A stretch of 64,000 nt of DNA, taken from positions 124,001 to 188,000 of the forward strand of contig NZ_JAINZP010000002.1 of the NCBI RefSeq assembly GCF_020166435.1, read 5' to 3'. The first letter of the stretch is position 1; every line of letters starts with the position of its first letter. The position numbers and the translations under genes were made by a program. This DNA is from Pectobacterium versatile. GTDB taxonomy: Bacteria > Pseudomonadota > Gammaproteobacteria > Enterobacterales > Enterobacteriaceae. Positions 10,300 to 17,958 of this stretch are shown in pieces. The notes beneath the pieces were generated by a model that saw only the letters and a list, made by a program, of their open reading frames with translations, was not told the DNA's origin and made no database searches.

Positions 10300-10947
10300 A
10301 TGAAGCTCTACATTTACGATCACTGTCCCTACTGCGTTAAAGCGCGCATGATCTTCGGTCTGAAAAATCTCCCTATCGAACTGCAAATACTGGCGAATGA
10401 TGACGCTGCGACGCCAGAGAGATTGATCGGCCAGAAAATGGTACCCATTCTGCAAAAAGACGATGGCAGCTACATGCCAGAAAGCATGGACATCGTTCAT
10501 TACATCGATCATTACGACCGCAAACCGCTGCTGACTGGCTCAACTAATCCGGCCATCGCCGCCTGGTTGCGTAAAGTCACCGAGTATACGCCGCGCCTAA
10601 TTATCCCCCGCTTTGCTCAGGCGGCCTTTGAAGAATTTGCCTCCGCTTCCGCCCGACACTATTTCGTCAATAAGAAGGAAGCCCAGCTAGGCAATTTCGC
10701 TGACCATCTGAGTCATTCACAGGGGCTGATTAAGAAATTGAACAACGACTTACAGGATCTGGATCCGCTGATTGTTCAGCCAAACGCCTGCAACGGTACG
10801 TTATCAACGGACGACATCAACCTCTTCCCACTGCTACGTTCGCTGTCCATCGTTGCAGGTGTTACGCCGCCTTCCCGCGTTGCGGACTATCGGGATAACA
10901 TGGCAAAACAGACTCAGGTAACGCTACTCAGCAGTCTGGCAATCTAA
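10300..10947 (+). CDS. grxB: Glutaredoxin 2
   Basis: A 215-residue glutaredoxin of the large, glutathione-S-transferase-like type, the same length as E. coli GrxB. The active-site dithiol CPYC lies at residues 9-12, and the N-terminal thioredoxin fold is followed by an all-helical GST-like domain. It reduces protein and mixed disulfides with glutathione. A longer frame opens at 10267, but the start at 10300 is preferred: TAGGAGA lies seven bases upstream and the N-terminus MKLYIYDHCPYC matches the family. It lies between mdtH and yceB, as in E. coli. Confidence 0.97.
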   Translation: MKLYIYDHCPYCVKARMIFGLKNLPIELQILANDDAATPERLIGQKMVPILQKDDGSYMPESMDIVHYIDHYDRKPLLTGSTNPAIAAWLRKVTEYTPRLIIPRFAQAAFEEFASASARHYFVNKKEAQLGNFADHLSHSQGLIKKLNNDLQDLDPLIVQPNACNGTLSTDDINLFPLLRSLSIVAGVTPPSRVADYRDNMAKQTQVTLLSSLAI

Positions 10948-10964
10948 CCGTTTAGTTTCACTCC

Positions 10965-10985
10965 GCCGCTTCGTTCTGAAGCGGC
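10965..10985 (+). terminator. Hairpin downstream of grxB
   Basis: A perfect 8-bp stem GCCGCTTC / GAAGCGGC has a 5-nt loop, 18 bases past the grxB stop. It lacks a clear T-tract, so terminator activity is uncertain. Confidence 0.5.
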
Positions 10986-11146
10986 ATTATCCGCCATTTC
11001 AGTGCTATCCTATTGTTTACCCTGCGCATCAGGCGCACGCTGCCCGTGCAGAATCGTGTTGATTGTTCACATACAGAGATCGTTCATGTGAATAGACTAC
11101 CGTAGTAATGAATTGTGCGCGTAAATAGCACCAAGAGGTCAGAATA

Positions 11147-11713
11147 ATGAAAAAATCAGGATGGATGGCAGCGGCCGCAGTGCTGCTTGCTTTTACACTC
11201 AGCGGCTGTAATAAACTCACGCAATACACGCTCAGTGAGCAGGAAGTGAATGAGTACCTGCAAAAACACAACGATTATCAGAAACAGCTGGGCGTGCCTG
11301 GCGTGGTAGATGCCCATATCGTGTTGACCGAGCTATCCAGCCAGATCGGTCGGGCAGAACCGGGGAAAGTTACCCTGACGGGCAATGCGAAGGTCGATAT
11401 TTCGTCCCTGTTGGGCAATCAGGCTGCCGACATGAAGCTTACGCTTAAAGCACAGCCGGTATTTGATAAAGCGCAGGGTGCGATTTACCTGAAAGACATG
11501 GAACTGGTTGATTACACCGTACAGCCGGAAAAAATGCAGACGGTAATGAAAACGCTAAGCCCGTATCTTAATCAATCGCTAAAAAGCTATTTTGACCAAA
11601 AGCCAGCTTACGTACTGAATGCGGATAAGAGCACTACGGAGTCGATGGCGAAGAAGATGGCGAAAGGCATCGAAATCAAACCCGGCCAGATCGTTATCCT
11701 GTTTACTGACTAA
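11147..11713 (+). CDS. yceB: Putative lipoprotein YceB (DUF1439)
   Basis: A 188-residue predicted lipoprotein. The signal sequence ends with the lipobox LSGC, cysteine 21 being the lipidation site. The residue after the cysteine is Asn, so no Lol-avoidance Asp is present and outer-membrane sorting is expected. The rest fits the DUF1439/YceB family, which forms a small lipid-binding-like fold. No function is established. AGAGGTCAG precedes the ATG. Its position after grxB matches E. coli, and it converges on ycdY. Confidence 0.92.
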   Translation: MKKSGWMAAAAVLLAFTLSGCNKLTQYTLSEQEVNEYLQKHNDYQKQLGVPGVVDAHIVLTELSSQIGRAEPGKVTLTGNAKVDISSLLGNQAADMKLTLKAQPVFDKAQGAIYLKDMELVDYTVQPEKMQTVMKTLSPYLNQSLKSYFDQKPAYVLNADKSTTESMAKKMAKGIEIKPGQIVILFTD

Positions 11714-11722
11714 CGCTGACTC

Positions 11723-11753
11723 GCCGATAGCATACTCAATGTTTGCTATCGGC
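11723..11753 (+). terminator. Hairpin between convergent yceB and ycdY
   Basis: A perfect 10-bp stem GCCGATAGCA / TGCTATCGGC (11723-11732 and 11744-11753) lies ten bases after the yceB stop. No T-tract follows on either strand, so it is only a probable terminator. Confidence 0.5.
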
Positions 11754-11770
11754 ATCGTCGGTCTACCGTA

Positions 11771-12343
11771 TTACTCTTCTGCTTCAGACTCGTCGTCTTC
11801 GCTTTCGCCCAGCTCATCCCGCATGGCTTCCAGCGCTTCGCGGCACACTATCGCCAGTGTGCGATAAAATGCAGTGGTGGCGTGGCTTTCCACCTTCCCG
11901 AGGAAACGATCGCTCCACGGTAAAAGATACTCATCAAACAGGGTAATCTGTGCCGCCGTTTCGTCTTCTTGTGCCTGATCTTCCAGCCATGACGCGGCAA
12001 GCAACAAGCTACCAAAATGACCAACCGCGCCGTCATTTAACGGCATGCCGCGCTGTTGTAAAAAGGTACGAATTTCCGCATCATCAGCATCGCTTTCATA
12101 GGACGAACGCAGCGGTGAAACCGTGCCGTTTTCACTATCGAACAGCGCCTGATAATCCGCCGCCATTGCGGGCAAATCCAGCCCCTTTTGCAAACGGGCC
12201 AATAACGCATCCTGCTCTAGCGGCCAGTGCTGCGCCAGTTTCCCGTCTTTAATCAGCGTGAATAGAGGCGTCAGCAAAGGATCCTGCGGCTGGCGATAAA
12301 ACAGCGTGCCCAATAGGCGGCACACAATAGAAAACTCGTTCAT
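11771..12343 (-). CDS. ycdY: TorD/DmsD-family chaperone YcdY
   Basis: A 190-residue, all-helical protein of the TorD/DmsD redox-enzyme maturation chaperone family, matching YcdY. It begins MNEFSIVCRLLGTLFYRQP, contains HFGSLLLAASWLEDQ and LLPWSDRFLGKVESHATT, and ends in an acidic tail rich in Glu and Asp. In E. coli YcdY is reported to act as a partner of the zinc phosphatase YcdX and to increase its activity, and the two genes are adjacent here too. The 77-bp gap to ycdX holds a short tandem repeat. Confidence 0.93.
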   Translation of the reverse strand: MNEFSIVCRLLGTLFYRQPQDPLLTPLFTLIKDGKLAQHWPLEQDALLARLQKGLDLPAMAADYQALFDSENGTVSPLRSSYESDADDAEIRTFLQQRGMPLNDGAVGHFGSLLLAASWLEDQAQEDETAAQITLFDEYLLPWSDRFLGKVESHATTAFYRTLAIVCREALEAMRDELGESEDDESEAEE

Positions 12344-12360
12344 TCATAATCCTAGTTATT

Positions 12361-12424
12361 TTTAAGTGACAATGCGTTGAAGTGAGATTGCTTTAAGTAA
12401 CACCGCTTTAAGTGACAGCGTCAC
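12361..12424. repeat. Four degenerate tandem copies of a 15-16-bp unit
   Basis: TTTAAGTGACAATGCG, TTGAAGTGAGATTGC, TTTAAGTAACACCGC and TTTAAGTGACAGCG follow head to tail, filling the gap between ycdX and ycdY and touching the ycdX stop codon. The shared core is TTNAAGTRA. It is probably a product of slippage; a regulatory role is not evident. Confidence 0.65.
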
Positions 12425-13158
12425 AAATCAGCAAGTTCAGCGATAGCTGGCATCCCACGCTGTTCGAGGAAATCCAATACTCGCCGAGGGCTTACGTTTA
12501 ATATCCGATCCTGCGGGAAATTCACTTCCTGCAAAATACGTTCGCAGTGGGTAAAGTCTCCCAGAGAAAAGGCAATATGGGAATCGGAACCTAAAGAAAG
12601 TAACCCACCCGCGTCACGAACGGCTTCCGCAATCGCCCGACAGTTTGGCTCACTGCCTTGGCGTGAATGCATGAAAGAGGAGTTATTGAGCTCCAGCGCA
12701 ACGTTGTATTTCGCCGCAGCTTCCGCAATCGCGCGGATATCGACAGGAAATTTCGGGTTACCGGGATGGCTAATGATATGCGCGTCGCCGCGTGCCATGG
12801 TCGCGATCATCGCCGTAGTATGCGTGTCTTTATCCTGTGGTGGAAAAACCGGCTCATGAAAGCCCGCGATTATCACATCTACCTGATCCAACATGGGACC
12901 AGTGCAGTCGATATCGCCTTCGGTGTTTTTAATATTCGCTTCGATACCGCGCAGGATACCGACACCATCAACCAGACGCGGCCAGACGCGCATATTCATA
13001 AAGTGCCAATAATGCGGTGCATCCGCCATATCCGGGCCATGATCGGTAATGGCAAACAGGCGGATATTCTTCTGCTGTGCTTCGACGATGTAGTCATGCA
13101 GGGTACTGTAAGCATGTGTACTGGCAACGGTGTGCATATGTAAATCGACGGGATACAT
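12421..13158 (-). CDS. ycdX: PHP-family zinc phosphatase YcdX
   Basis: A 245-residue hydrolase of the PHP superfamily with a trinuclear zinc site. Metal ligands are visible in DLHMHT (His7, His9), His15, the TDHGPD motif (Asp39, His40), [19 protein letters not shown] and the C-terminal [12 protein letters not shown]. The E. coli protein has phosphatase activity and has been linked to swarming. The start [10 protein letters not shown] at 13158 has AGGAG upstream and matches the family. It is cotranscribed with ycdY and divergent from the tRNA-Ser gene, a layout shared with the ycdX-ghrA-serX region of E. coli except that ghrA is absent. Confidence 0.96.
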   Translation of the reverse strand: MYPVDLHMHTVASTHAYSTLHDYIVEAQQKNIRLFAITDHGPDMADAPHYWHFMNMRVWPRLVDGVGILRGIEANIKNTEGDIDCTGPMLDQVDVIIAGFHEPVFPPQDKDTHTTAMIATMARGDAHIISHPGNPKFPVDIRAIAEAAAKYNVALELNNSSFMHSRQGSEPNCRAIAEAVRDAGGLLSLGSDSHIAFSLGDFTHCERILQEVNFPQDRILNVSPRRVLDFLEQRGMPAIAELADL

Positions 13159-13371
13159 AGGTTCTCCTGGGTCAACGTTTGCGAATCAGCATACCATTTT
13201 CAGGGATATTCCGCAGCCAGCGAGCGAAATTACAGCGCATGATTAACACAAATGAAACATTCCTTTTTAGCTTAATCTCAGGGCGTGGGTGAAGGCGAGA
13301 GCAAAAACGCTCAACAAACCAACAAATTGTGTTAACTTTAGCTAATTGCACGTATTCAATGCAGAAGTTTG

Positions 13372-13400
13372 TTGACGCTGTTCGGCAATTTACCTACATT
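13372..13400 (+). promoter_or_regulatory. Stable-RNA promoter of tRNA-Ser
   Basis: TTGACG (13372-13377) and TACATT (13395-13400) are spaced by 17 bases. A GC-rich stretch (GCGGCGTCCGC) follows, the usual discriminator of promoters under stringent control. Confidence 0.75.
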
Positions 13401-13436
13401 AGCGGCGTCCGCAGGCATGACATACCGCGAGACCAC

Positions 13437-13526
13437 GGTGAGGTGTCCGAGAGGCTGAAGGAGCACGCCTGGAAAGTGTGTATACGTGAAAACGTATCAA
13501 GGGTTCGAATCCCTTCCTCACCGCCA
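13437..13526 (+). tRNA. tRNA-Ser (anticodon GGA)
   Basis: A 90-base class II tRNA begins GGTGAGG, ends with CCTCACC plus discriminator G, and carries an encoded CCA. The T-arm motif GGTTCGAATCC is intact and the long variable arm TATACGTGAAAACGTAT forms a hairpin. The anticodon GGA (13471-13473) sits in the loop CTGGAAA. It reads UCC/UCU serine codons and matches E. coli serW/serX almost base for base. In E. coli serX also lies near ycdX. Confidence 0.98.
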
Positions 13527-13591
13527 TATTTTAAATAAAATCAATGAATTAAGTGTTATTGTTTGGTTTTTTTCTGCGTAAAGTAATATAT

Positions 13592-13620
13592 AAAAAGCTC
13601 GCTTCGGTGGGCTTTTTGTT
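13592..13620 (+). terminator. Intrinsic terminator of tRNA-Ser
   Basis: AAAAAGCTCGC pairs with GTGGGCTTTTT around the stable TTCG tetraloop (two G-T wobbles), followed by a T-rich tail. Confidence 0.82.
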
Positions 13621-13916
13621 TGTGGAATTCAGTACATTGTTTATTGAGTCAGCTTTTGTGCCTGTACCAACTGCCCAGTGAATCCAGACTGAGCGGATGA
13701 CTACCTCGTTATGGTTTTATCTTTTCTGACACAAAAATTTTATTGTTATTCATACCATGCCCACCTTAACCAAACTTTCACATCATGAAAAAAACGGCTC
13801 CCTGACATCTAATTGAACTACGCTTAATCACGCTCTGTCTTAAATATCTACATTAGTGTTTTGAACCACACTGCGCGTGGATTGAGTAACAAAGCCGACA
13901 CATAGGCACTTAGCGC
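13618..13916. other. AT-rich stretch without recognisable genes
   Basis: About 300 bases between the tRNA terminator and the 197-bp repeat. I see no frame with a ribosome binding site, no copy of the tRNA 3' end that would mark an attachment site, and no insertion-sequence remnant. Confidence 0.4.
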
Positions 13917-13927
13917 ATGACGGGTAT

Positions 13928-14124
13928 ATACCCGTCATACTTCAAGCTGCTTGTACGTTGGCAATACTCGGCTCATTTCTGAGCCTCGCCCTGAAGGGCT
14001 GCCGCAAGCGGCGTTCAAGTCGGCTTAGCCGATTTATCCTTGCTCACCCCAGTCACTTACCTGAGTAAGCTCCTGGGGATTCACGCGGTTGCCGCGTTCA
14101 TGCAATTCGAATTATTTAGGGTAT
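13928..14124 (+). repeat. 197-bp palindrome-rich element, full copy 1
   Basis: The element begins ATACCCGTCATACTTCAA and ends GAATTATTTAGGGTAT, imperfect inverted ends bounded by TA on both sides. Between them lies a chain of local hairpins: GGCTCATTTCTGAGCC, GCCCTGAAGGGC, GCCGCAAGCGGC, TCGGCTTAGCCGA, a CCCAG/CTGGG stem and GCGGTTGCCGC. Equal-length copies are at 44720-44916 and 62905-63101. It has no coding capacity. The last base is 18 bases before the ATG of the channel-like gene. Bases 13917-13927 mirror the left end, so the boundary forms a 22-bp perfect palindrome. Confidence 0.85.
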
Positions 14125-14141
14125 AAAAGCTTTCTGCATAT

Positions 14142-14837
14142 ATGTTAACGTCATTAAAAACTAAAATTAATATCGAGAAAACTATGGAAAACGTTCAAAA
14201 AATTTATTCGAAAAATTTAATTTTCATTCTGTTTGTTTTTATTATCTCTTTTCTTCTCCCCTATGCAAAAAGTGACATTTTTAGTGGACTATTACTCTCA
14301 GCCTCACTTATTTTATATGTGTATATGTTTATCATTTTACTCAACGTTATTAGGCGGGTAAATGATCCCGACATATCAATAAAAGAGCTTAAATTTCTTT
14401 TCATTACCATTGCTGTTTTCTATTCTGGATGTTATTTTTTTCTTGCAACAGTAGACAAAGATGAAATGGTTATATCAGGAATCAGAGAAATGGAGTTATT
14501 GGTACATTATGATTTTTGTTCATTTAATGGCTTCTATAATTACGCCAAAGATATATTTAGCACCTATCTAAATTGCGTTTATTATTCAATAATGATAATG
14601 GCAACCTTAGGTGATTCCAATATAGAGGCGAGCGGCGGAATTGCTAAATTTTTAGTTGCATCAGAAGTTGGAGTCACTTTAACGATAACAATATTTAAAA
14701 TTGGCGAATATTATAGTTTACGTGCCTCTCAAGAAACAAAAGAAATGGAAAAAAATATTATCGGGAAAATTGATAACCTTAGTCGACCTTCCCAAACATT
14801 AATAGAAAAAATACTCAAGATCATTTTTAAAAAATAA
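14142..14837 (+). CDS. Putative potassium-channel-like membrane protein
   Basis: An AT-rich gene encoding up to 231 residues. Hydrophobic segments fall near residues 25-45, 47-67 and 84-103. A re-entrant pore-like segment YYSIMIMATLGDSNIEASGG (about 146-165) follows, then a last helix near 167-190 and a charged, lysine-rich tail. The last part resembles the pore-loop plus inner helix of two-transmembrane-type potassium channels, but the filter reads TLGD rather than TVGYGD. The ATG at 14142 lacks a ribosome binding site; ATG at 14184 (MENVQKIYSKN) has GAG six bases upstream and may be the true start. The base composition differs strongly from its neighbours, suggesting transfer. I do not recognise a named family. 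Confidence 0.6.
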   Translation: MLTSLKTKINIEKTMENVQKIYSKNLIFILFVFIISFLLPYAKSDIFSGLLLSASLILYVYMFIILLNVIRRVNDPDISIKELKFLFITIAVFYSGCYFFLATVDKDEMVISGIREMELLVHYDFCSFNGFYNYAKDIFSTYLNCVYYSIMIMATLGDSNIEASGGIAKFLVASEVGVTLTITIFKIGEYYSLRASQETKEMEKNIIGKIDNLSRPSQTLIEKILKIIFKK

Positions 14838-14857
14838 TAATATATCAGTCCTATTAA

Positions 14858-14890
14858 CAATGTGGCTTACCAAAATTTTAAGCCACATTG
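14858..14890. terminator. Hairpin between the convergent channel-like gene and chemoreceptor gene
   Basis: A perfect 12-bp stem CAATGTGGCTTA / TAAGCCACATTG (14858-14869, 14879-14890) lies midway between two convergent stop codons. No strong T-tract on either side; it is a probable bidirectional terminator. Confidence 0.6.
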
Positions 14891-14913
14891 CTACAACTTA
14901 CCTAAGCATAAAT

Positions 14914-16473
14914 TTATTTTGCCCCAAGCGCCAGATGGCGGTCTGCGGACTCATCGATGCGGAACTGTTCAACGGTGCGTGACAGATCCTGAGCCTGTTC
15001 ACTCAGCGATCTCGCAGCGGCCAGTGCTTCTTCAACCAATGCTGCATTCTGTTCGGTACTTTGATCCATCTGCGATATCGCAAGATTAACCTGCTCAATG
15101 CCGGAGCGCTGTTCTGCACTCGCGACACTGATCTCACCCATCATGGACGTAACACGGTGCACGCTTTCAACCACTTCACTCATTGTATCGCCAGCCTGCT
15201 TCACGAAATCCGTGCCCTCTCCAACCTTGGCGACAGAATCATCGATCAAACCTTTAATTTCTCTGGCCGCAGATGCCGAACGCTGCGCCAGCGTACGCAC
15301 TTCACTCGCGACCACAGCGAAACCACGCCCCTGTTCACCGGCACGCGCGGCTTCCACCGCCGCATTCAGCGCCAGAATGTTCGTCTGGAAGGCAATACTG
15401 TCAATAACGCCAATGATATCAACAATTTTTCGCGATGATGAACTGATAGAATCCATCGTCACGACGACTCGGCTGACAACATCCCCACCGCGCACCGCCA
15501 CATCAGATGCCGACACGGCAAGTTCGTTTGCATAGCGCGCGTTATCTGCATTCTGCTTCACCGTTGCGGTCAACTGTTCCATAGCCGCTGCCGTCTGTTC
15601 TAATGCACTGGACTGCGATTCGGTGCGGGCGGATAAATCACCGTTACCCGATGCAATCTGCGTCGAAGCCGTGGCAATGGAGTTTGTGCTGCTGCGAACC
15701 TGATTGACCAAATGCGACAGGTTATCGCGCATCACGCGGATAGCGTAAAGAATACTGGTTTGATCGTCCGGTTTCGTTTCAACGTCAACGCGCAAATTAC
15801 CCTCTGCGATTTCACGCACAACATCAACGGCATATTGCGGCTCACCGCCAAGCTGGCGCATCAGCGTACGCAACATATTCCATGCAAATGCGGAAATAAT
15901 TAACAAAATAACCAAGCCTAAAGACAGTAAAATCAGCGCATTATGCCAAAATGTCTGCTGAATATCGTCAATGTAATCACCATAGCCAATCGTCCAGTCC
16001 CAAGGCTCAAATTTGATCACAGCATAGAGCTTTTCAACCTTATTCTGCTGCCCTGGCCGCGTCCCTTCCGCGATCACCTTGCCAATCGTATTGCCTTGAA
16101 GCGAAGCACGGTAGCGCTCTCCGGCTTCTTTACCGCCATTCGCATCGACGATGCCAATACGCTTAGGATTAGGGTGCACATAGTTCACGTCATTCGTATA
16201 GCCGCGCACGAAGAAATAGCGATCGCCCTGATGGAAACTGCCGATCGTCCGTTTAGCTTCTTTCTCTGCTTCGTCGCGCGACAGCTGGCCACTTTTCTCC
16301 AGTTCATACGCCCTCTGTGCCGCCGAATGAGCCAGTTCAACCAGCGTAGAGAGTTGGCCAGTGCGTTCACTCATCATCGTGCTATAGAGCGTGTTCAGCG
16401 CTACCGCAGATAAAATTAGCATTCCTAACAAGGTCGTACCGCATAGCAGTGCAATTCTGGTTCGTAATTTCAC
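14914..16473 (-). CDS. Methyl-accepting chemotaxis protein with a single Cache domain
   Basis: A 519-residue inner-membrane chemoreceptor. An N-terminal membrane helix is followed by a periplasmic domain of the single-Cache type ([36 protein letters not shown]), a second helix near residues 190-212, a HAMP region ([11 protein letters not shown]) and the cytoplasmic signalling hairpin. The conserved tip [20 protein letters not shown] and [15 protein letters not shown] are present. There is no C-terminal NWETF-type CheR-binding pentapeptide. A longer frame starts at 16587, but GTG at 16473 is preferred, with AGAGAGAAG upstream and an N-terminus [12 protein letters not shown] typical of receptors. 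The ligand is unknown; such Cache domains often bind small carboxylates. Confidence 0.93.
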   Translation of the reverse strand: MKLRTRIALLCGTTLLGMLILSAVALNTLYSTMMSERTGQLSTLVELAHSAAQRAYELEKSGQLSRDEAEKEAKRTIGSFHQGDRYFFVRGYTNDVNYVHPNPKRIGIVDANGGKEAGERYRASLQGNTIGKVIAEGTRPGQQNKVEKLYAVIKFEPWDWTIGYGDYIDDIQQTFWHNALILLSLGLVILLIISAFAWNMLRTLMRQLGGEPQYAVDVVREIAEGNLRVDVETKPDDQTSILYAIRVMRDNLSHLVNQVRSSTNSIATASTQIASGNGDLSARTESQSSALEQTAAAMEQLTATVKQNADNARYANELAVSASDVAVRGGDVVSRVVVTMDSISSSSRKIVDIIGVIDSIAFQTNILALNAAVEAARAGEQGRGFAVVASEVRTLAQRSASAAREIKGLIDDSVAKVGEGTDFVKQAGDTMSEVVESVHRVTSMMGEISVASAEQRSGIEQVNLAISQMDQSTEQNAALVEEALAAARSLSEQAQDLSRTVEQFRIDESADRHLALGAK

Positions 16474-16544
16474 TATATTCTTCTCTCTAATCTCTAGCTG
16501 ATTTTCAGAAAATTCCGAAGAAAAAATTACACTACATTGCAACC

Positions 16545-16745
16545 TTGAGCCATACCATTCAGGTAGTAATGATAGATTTTTTAACAATAAATAATGAAAA
16601 ACTGCCTTATTCGCTCAAAATAAAACCACAATCGAGCAATAACGACTAAAGAAATGGCAATAAATGATCGAAATCGAAATAAATGCGTAAATAACGTTAC
16701 AGAAGCACCAAAGCCTCGATTCATCATCCGAGGCTTTTGCTTTTG
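16545..16745 (+). ncRNA. Candidate small RNA or unassigned plus-strand transcript
   Basis: A plus-strand intrinsic terminator (AAAGCCTCG / CGAGGCTTT, 16710-16718 and 16729-16737, then a T-rich tail) stands between two minus-strand genes, where no known plus-strand gene ends. About 140 bases upstream TTGAGC (16545-16550) and TAATGA (16567-16572) are spaced by 16 bases and could form a promoter. Together they predict a ~165-nt transcript. This is inference from signals only. Confidence 0.35.
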
Positions 16746-16833
16746 TCGATCAAATTATCGATAACGCCTGTCGATTGCTCTCTGTCTCGATTGAGCAGAA
16801 AGAAGCAGAATCAGGATACTTAGCCCCTAAAAC

Positions 16834-16858
16834 ACAAAAGCCTCCGCAAAGCGGAGGC
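16834..16858 (-). terminator. Intrinsic terminator of rmf
   Basis: On the minus strand, GCCTCCGC / GCGGAGGC form a perfect 8-bp stem with a 3-nt loop, followed by CTTTTGTGTTTT. It lies 24 bases past the rmf stop. Confidence 0.82.
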
Positions 16859-16881
16859 GTTCCCTCTAATGACAAGGCACG

Positions 16882-17049
16882 CTAAGCGGTAACAGCCCTG
16901 TCCTCCATGGCTTTTCGCCAGCCTCCCAACCAGTAAGATCGGGCATTGATTGATTGATAAGGACAAAATTCCTTTGGTCTACCGACAATACCAGCTTGAT
17001 AACCACGTGAATGAGCCCGTTCTAGGCGATCGCGTTTTTGTCTCTTCAT
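16882..17049 (-). CDS. rmf: Ribosome modulation factor
   Basis: A 55-residue basic protein beginning MKRQKRDRLERAHSRGYQAG and containing CPYQSINARSYWLGGWRKAM, a clear match to RMF (55 residues in E. coli). RMF binds 70S ribosomes in stationary phase and drives dimerisation into inactive 100S particles, together with HPF. The ATG at 17049 has AGGGAAATAAGG directly upstream. It lies downstream of pqiC on the same strand, as in E. coli, but the 342-bp gap implies its own promoter. In E. coli fabA follows; here the chemoreceptor lies beyond it. Confidence 0.97.
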   Translation of the reverse strand: MKRQKRDRLERAHSRGYQAGIVGRPKEFCPYQSINARSYWLGGWRKAMEDRAVTA

Positions 17050-17287
17050 GCCTTATTTCCCTCATTATTTATCTGGTGGAAAGAAAACAATGATTACTTT
17101 ATAAGCAACCACATAATATCAATACCGATTATTAAGCCAAAGGTCAAGGCGAAAAATTCACACCAATGTCATATTTGTGATCCAAAATAGGAATTTTCCC
17201 CGCTAAACAACGAAAAAATCTAACCTGTTGAAAAAAATAAAAAACCTCTAAAAACGTAATGCAATTACAACATTACATTTTCAGAAG
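17050..17287. other. AT-rich promoter region of rmf
   Basis: This upstream part of the rmf gap is strongly AT-rich with A and T runs and no open frame. It should hold the rmf promoter, which is growth-phase and ppGpp controlled in E. coli; I cannot place it with confidence. Confidence 0.4.
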
Positions 17288-17346
17288 TCTGTTTTAGGTA
17301 TTTTGTTTTTAGAAACTTGGTTTTAGAATTCTGGTTTTAAAAACAT
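17288..17346. repeat. Degenerate tandem repeat of a ~14-bp TGGTTTTAGAA-like unit
   Basis: TCTGTTTTAGGTATT, TTGTTTTTAGAAACT, TGGTTTTAGAATTC and TGGTTTTAAAAACA follow each other between pqiC and rmf. Each unit holds a GTTTTNA core. It lies 45 bases past the pqiC stop codon. Confidence 0.55.
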
Positions 17347-17391
17347 AGTGGTTTCGAACAACGATCGGATACTGCCAACCCGCTGTAATGC

Positions 17392-17958
17392 TCAGTTAAG
17401 CGTACCTGCCTGCTGCGCAATCGACTGGGAAACCAACTGCCAGCCTTGCGCCAGCGTTCTTACCAGCGCATCATAGCCATCTTCCGTTTGTGGCAGTACC
17501 ACGCTGAAGGGACGTTTAGTCACGTTTCCCTGATAGGTCAGCATCCATTCGCCACGGACGATAACATTGCCATCATAACGGCCGTGAAAGCCCGTGACAG
17601 CCACGTTCAGTACAGCCTGTTCGTTTCCCTGCGGCTGAGTGGTCACGACCCAACCGGGCAGTTTATTCCCCAAATTAACCACCAGCGTTTGCTGTAATTG
17701 TTGATCCAGCGGGCTGGCCCACAGATTATTACTAGCAATAACGTATTGCACATCGTTAGTCTGGTAGACCAGCCCTGCACTGACGAGATAGTCCGCCACG
17801 CTGACATGTTCAATCCATAGCGGATGGCCCTGGGCCACCGCAGCCTGCGTCGTATTGGTATCCGCGATTGTCGGCAGCTGATAGTACGTTTTCTGCGTAT
17901 TACTGCTGCTGCACGCGCTCAATACCAGCGCCAGAACCAGTGTCCATGCTTTCATCAT
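17392..17958 (-). CDS. pqiC: PqiC (YmbA) outer-membrane lipoprotein
   Basis: A 188-residue lipoprotein with the lipobox LSAC (cysteine 16) followed by Ser-rich linker and an ABC-type auxiliary lipoprotein domain (KTYYQLPTIAD, LWIEHVSVADYLV). In E. coli PqiC is anchored in the outer membrane and joins the tip of the PqiB tube, completing an envelope-spanning lipid-transport-like complex with PqiA. It begins at the base where pqiB ends, so the pqiABC genes form one operon. Confidence 0.94.
   Translation of the reverse strand: MMKAWTLVLALVLSACSSSNTQKTYYQLPTIADTNTTQAAVAQGHPLWIEHVSVADYLVSAGLVYQTNDVQYVIASNNLWASPLDQQLQQTLVVNLGNKLPGWVVTTQPQGNEQAVLNVAVTGFHGRYDGNVIVRGEWMLTYQGNVTKRPFSVVLPQTEDGYDALVRTLAQGWQLVSQSIAQQAGTLN

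Noticed and set aside
13437-13526. The tRNA-Ser gene as an att site of an integrated island.
   Set aside because: No second copy of the tRNA 3' end and no integrase are found in the window, so integration at this tRNA is kept only as a question.
13928-14124. The palindrome-rich 197-bp repeats as a CRISPR array.
   Set aside because: The copies are dispersed, not tandem, and have no regular spacers or cas genes.
14142-14837. Homology of the channel-like gene with Kch, whose gene neighbours yciI in E. coli.
   Set aside because: The protein has four predicted membrane segments and no RCK domain, lies far from yciI here, and has a different filter; similarity is limited to the generic pore layout.
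16654-16764. A 36-codon frame that runs through the unassigned terminator near the chemoreceptor.
   Set aside because: A coding region crossing an intrinsic terminator is unlikely, and the ribosome binding site is poor; the signals fit an RNA better.
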